A stretch of 64,000 bases of DNA. Origin: OLB4 sp002050165. Its GTDB lineage: Bacteria; Bacteroidota; Ignavibacteria; Tepidaquicellales; Tepidaquicellaceae. Shown here piece by piece: positions 62,726 to 64,000 of the stretch; within the stretch, counting starts at the first letter, position 1, and each line of letters starts with the position of its first letter. Below the pieces are notes generated by a model, which was given only the letters and a program-made list of their open reading frames with translations, did no database searches and was not told where the DNA came from. The position numbers and the translations under genes are program-made. The DNA lies in NCBI GenBank assembly GCA_030263475.1, contig SZPC01000001.1, forward strand, positions 1-64,000, in the 5' to 3' direction.

Positions 62726-63139
62726 GTGAACAATAAATCATTGCACTTGGATATTATTGCAATAAAAGAATTTTTCGGTGAAGAACCTGTTACTGAAAGT
62801 GGATCTTCGTCTTTCAATATTAAAGCCGATAACAACAAAATTAAAATTCACCTAGAAATATTCCCGGATAATCAAACAGGAAATTATCTCATTTCCGTTT
62901 ATACTAACAATTGTCATCTTCAACTGCACGACTGTACCAGGGTTATACAAAGCGATATGCTTGAAGAACTCTTATTTATATCTGAAGATGACAATAAACT
63001 GTCAGGCCTCATAATTTCAAAAAACGGCGATTGTGCAATGTATTCTGATGTGTTGAAAAAGGATATTAATTCCGACCTGGCAGAGCTTAGTTCAGAGAAG
63101 TTGCTCGCAGCTGTAGCCCTTTCAATTGCCGATATATAA
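62726..63139 (+). CDS. Unknown 137-residue protein upstream of ybeY
   Basis: 137 residues from GTG. It is an acidic soluble protein with alternating strands and helices (FNIKADNNKIKIHLEIFPD, LISVYTNNCHLQLHDC) and a C-terminal amphipathic helix (SEKLLAAVALSIADI). No signal peptide, no known motif. A TATATTTG -7-like box lies just before the GTG without a -33 partner. It sits 16 bases before ybeY on the same strand, so cotranscription is likely. Confidence 0.6.
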   Translation: MNNKSLHLDIIAIKEFFGEEPVTESGSSSFNIKADNNKIKIHLEIFPDNQTGNYLISVYTNNCHLQLHDCTRVIQSDMLEELLFISEDDNKLSGLIISKNGDCAMYSDVLKKDINSDLAELSSEKLLAAVALSIADI

Positions 63140-63155
63140 TCTTTCGGAATTATTT

Positions 63156-63590
63156 TTGACAAAAGTAAATTTCATATTTGAACACCTGCCCGATAACCGG
63201 CTATCCAAAAAAGAATTTAAGGGAAAAGTTAAGATGGCACTTCGTATAATTGAAGAATCTGAAAATATGAATCTCGAATCAGTAAACCTCCGGATTACAG
63301 ATGACGAAAGTGTGAGGGAGTTTAACAAAAGTTATTTGAATCATGATTATTATACAGACGTGATAACTTTCGATTATAATGACGGTACAGCCGATGTAAT
63401 GATTTCTTCAGTCACGGTCCTAAAGAATGCTGAAAATTATTCCGTTAGTTTTTCAAACGAGCTTCTGAGGGTTGTTATTCATTCATTCCTGCATCTTGCA
63501 GGTTATGATGATATCTCTCTGGCTAAACAAAAAATAATGAAATTAAAAGAAGATCACTATTTGAAAGTGGTTGAAACTATTACATTTTAA
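63156..63590 (+). CDS. ybeY: Endoribonuclease YbeY (rRNA maturation factor)
   Basis: 144 residues from TTG 63156, 16 bases after the previous gene; an in-frame TTG at 63126 would overlap it and is less likely. Family landmarks are SVNLRITDDESVREFNKSYL, HDYYTDVITFDYND and the metal site HSFLHLAGYDD. The third ligand of the usual H-x3-H-x5-H is Asp here, as in several Bacteroidota YbeY proteins. The enzyme processes 16S rRNA ends and takes part in ribosome quality control. Confidence 0.9.
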   Translation: MTKVNFIFEHLPDNRLSKKEFKGKVKMALRIIEESENMNLESVNLRITDDESVREFNKSYLNHDYYTDVITFDYNDGTADVMISSVTVLKNAENYSVSFSNELLRVVIHSFLHLAGYDDISLAKQKIMKLKEDHYLKVVETITF

Positions 63591-63623
63591 TATACGTTAG
63601 GCAAAATAAAATCATTCGAACAA

Positions 63624-64000
63624 ATGCAAAAATCATTAGTAATTGTTGAATCACCATCAAAGGCAAAAACAATCAACAAATATCTGGGTAAAGATTTCGT
63701 TGTTGAAGCTACCGTCGGACACATCAAAAATCTTCCTAAAAGTAAAATCAGTGTTGACATAGAAAACGGTTATAAACCTGATTATGAAATTATTTCTGGT
63801 AAAGAAAAAGTATTGAAATCAATCAAGACTCTTGCGAAAAATTCAGACCGTATTTACATAGCTACTGACCCTGACCGTGAAGGTGAAGCCATAGCGTCTG
63901 ATATTGCAGAGGAGATTAAATCAGTGAACAAGCCAATTCTAAGAGTTTTGTTTAACGAAATAACCAAAACGGGAATTCAGCAGGCGATGGAAAATCCGCT
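63624..64000 (+). CDS. topA: DNA topoisomerase I, N-terminal part (cut by window end)
   Basis: The first 125 residues from ATG 63624 run off the right edge. The Toprim domain is clear: VIVESPSKAKTINKYLG, TVGHIKNLP, and the acidic IATDPDREGEAIA that binds Mg2+. Type IA topoisomerase relaxing negative supercoils. The catalytic tyrosine lies beyond the window. Confidence 0.95.
   Translation, partial: MQKSLVIVESPSKAKTINKYLGKDFVVEATVGHIKNLPKSKISVDIENGYKPDYEIISGKEKVLKSIKTLAKNSDRIYIATDPDREGEAIASDIAEEIKSVNKPILRVLFNEITKTGIQQAMENP

Noticed and set aside
1..64000. CRISPR arrays, tRNA or rRNA genes, insertion sequences, prophage and integrase genes
   Set aside because: Looked for on both strands. No regular direct repeats, tRNA-like cloverleaf with TTCGAxxC arm, or transposase/integrase motif was found.

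Overview
The window is an AT-rich bacterial chromosome segment, most likely from Ignavibacteria or a close relative on the Bacteroidota/Chlorobi side. Four complete secreted proteins and one C-terminal fragment carry a type IX secretion (T9SS) sorting domain, and the four complete ones have the QNFPNPFNP-type linker common in that lineage. The clearest promoter fits the Bacteroidota pattern TTTG-19-TAnnTTTG. Shine-Dalgarno sequences are mostly weak and TTG starts are frequent. Nearly all genes look like ordinary chromosomal genes. I see no rRNA, tRNA, CRISPR array, transposase or phage gene.

Layout. 1-3.8 kb: T9SS cargo, each gene closed by a hairpin terminator. 3.8-4.4 kb: a stretch with no recognised gene. 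4.4-13 kb, plus strand: hpnCDE (squalene synthesis from farnesyl diphosphate), then a two-gene ATP-driven iron-sulfur reductase of the 2-hydroxyacyl-CoA dehydratase activase type. 13-19.5 kb, minus strand: a large T9SS beta-propeller protein, an unknown small protein and secA. 19.7 kb: a ferredoxin. 20-26.7 kb, minus strand: ECF sigma factor, anti-sigma factor and Spy/CpxP-like protein, followed by ileS, a DksA-like protein with a histone-H1-like tail, and lspA. 26.8-29 kb: a lytic transglycosylase and a class V aminotransferase. 29-33 kb: comF, ettA, a small unknown gene and yihY. 33-34.4 kb: marR and yceI.

34.4-48.9 kb, minus strand, is a long metabolic run. In transcription order it holds a repeat/HEAT protein, two lipoproteins, a serine hydrolase, pruA, sucC, an IMPDH/GMPR-family gene, gatB, tpiA, and three beta-oxidation-type genes (thiolase, hydroxyacyl-CoA dehydrogenase, acyl-CoA dehydrogenase). 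48.9-52 kb is another T9SS protein. argS and a nucleotide-sugar-epimerase-like SDR lie on the minus strand, divergent from a serine-palmitoyltransferase-like gene. Together the last two suggest bacterial sphingolipid synthesis.

56.3-60.3 kb is a well-defined vitamin B12 locus: promoter, cobalamin riboswitch, transcription terminator, TonB-dependent receptor, cobalamin adenosyltransferase and a BtuG-like beta-propeller lipoprotein. Directly behind it (60.3-61.7 kb) are the most unusual genes: a membrane-anchored JAMM/JAB deubiquitinase-like protease and a protein with the HPN motif and catalytic cysteine of eukaryotic-type E2 ubiquitin-conjugating enzymes. No E1 or ubiquitin-like gene is visible nearby. 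A gamma-carbonic-anhydrase-type protein, a cold-shock protein, an unknown gene, ybeY and the start of topA close the window.
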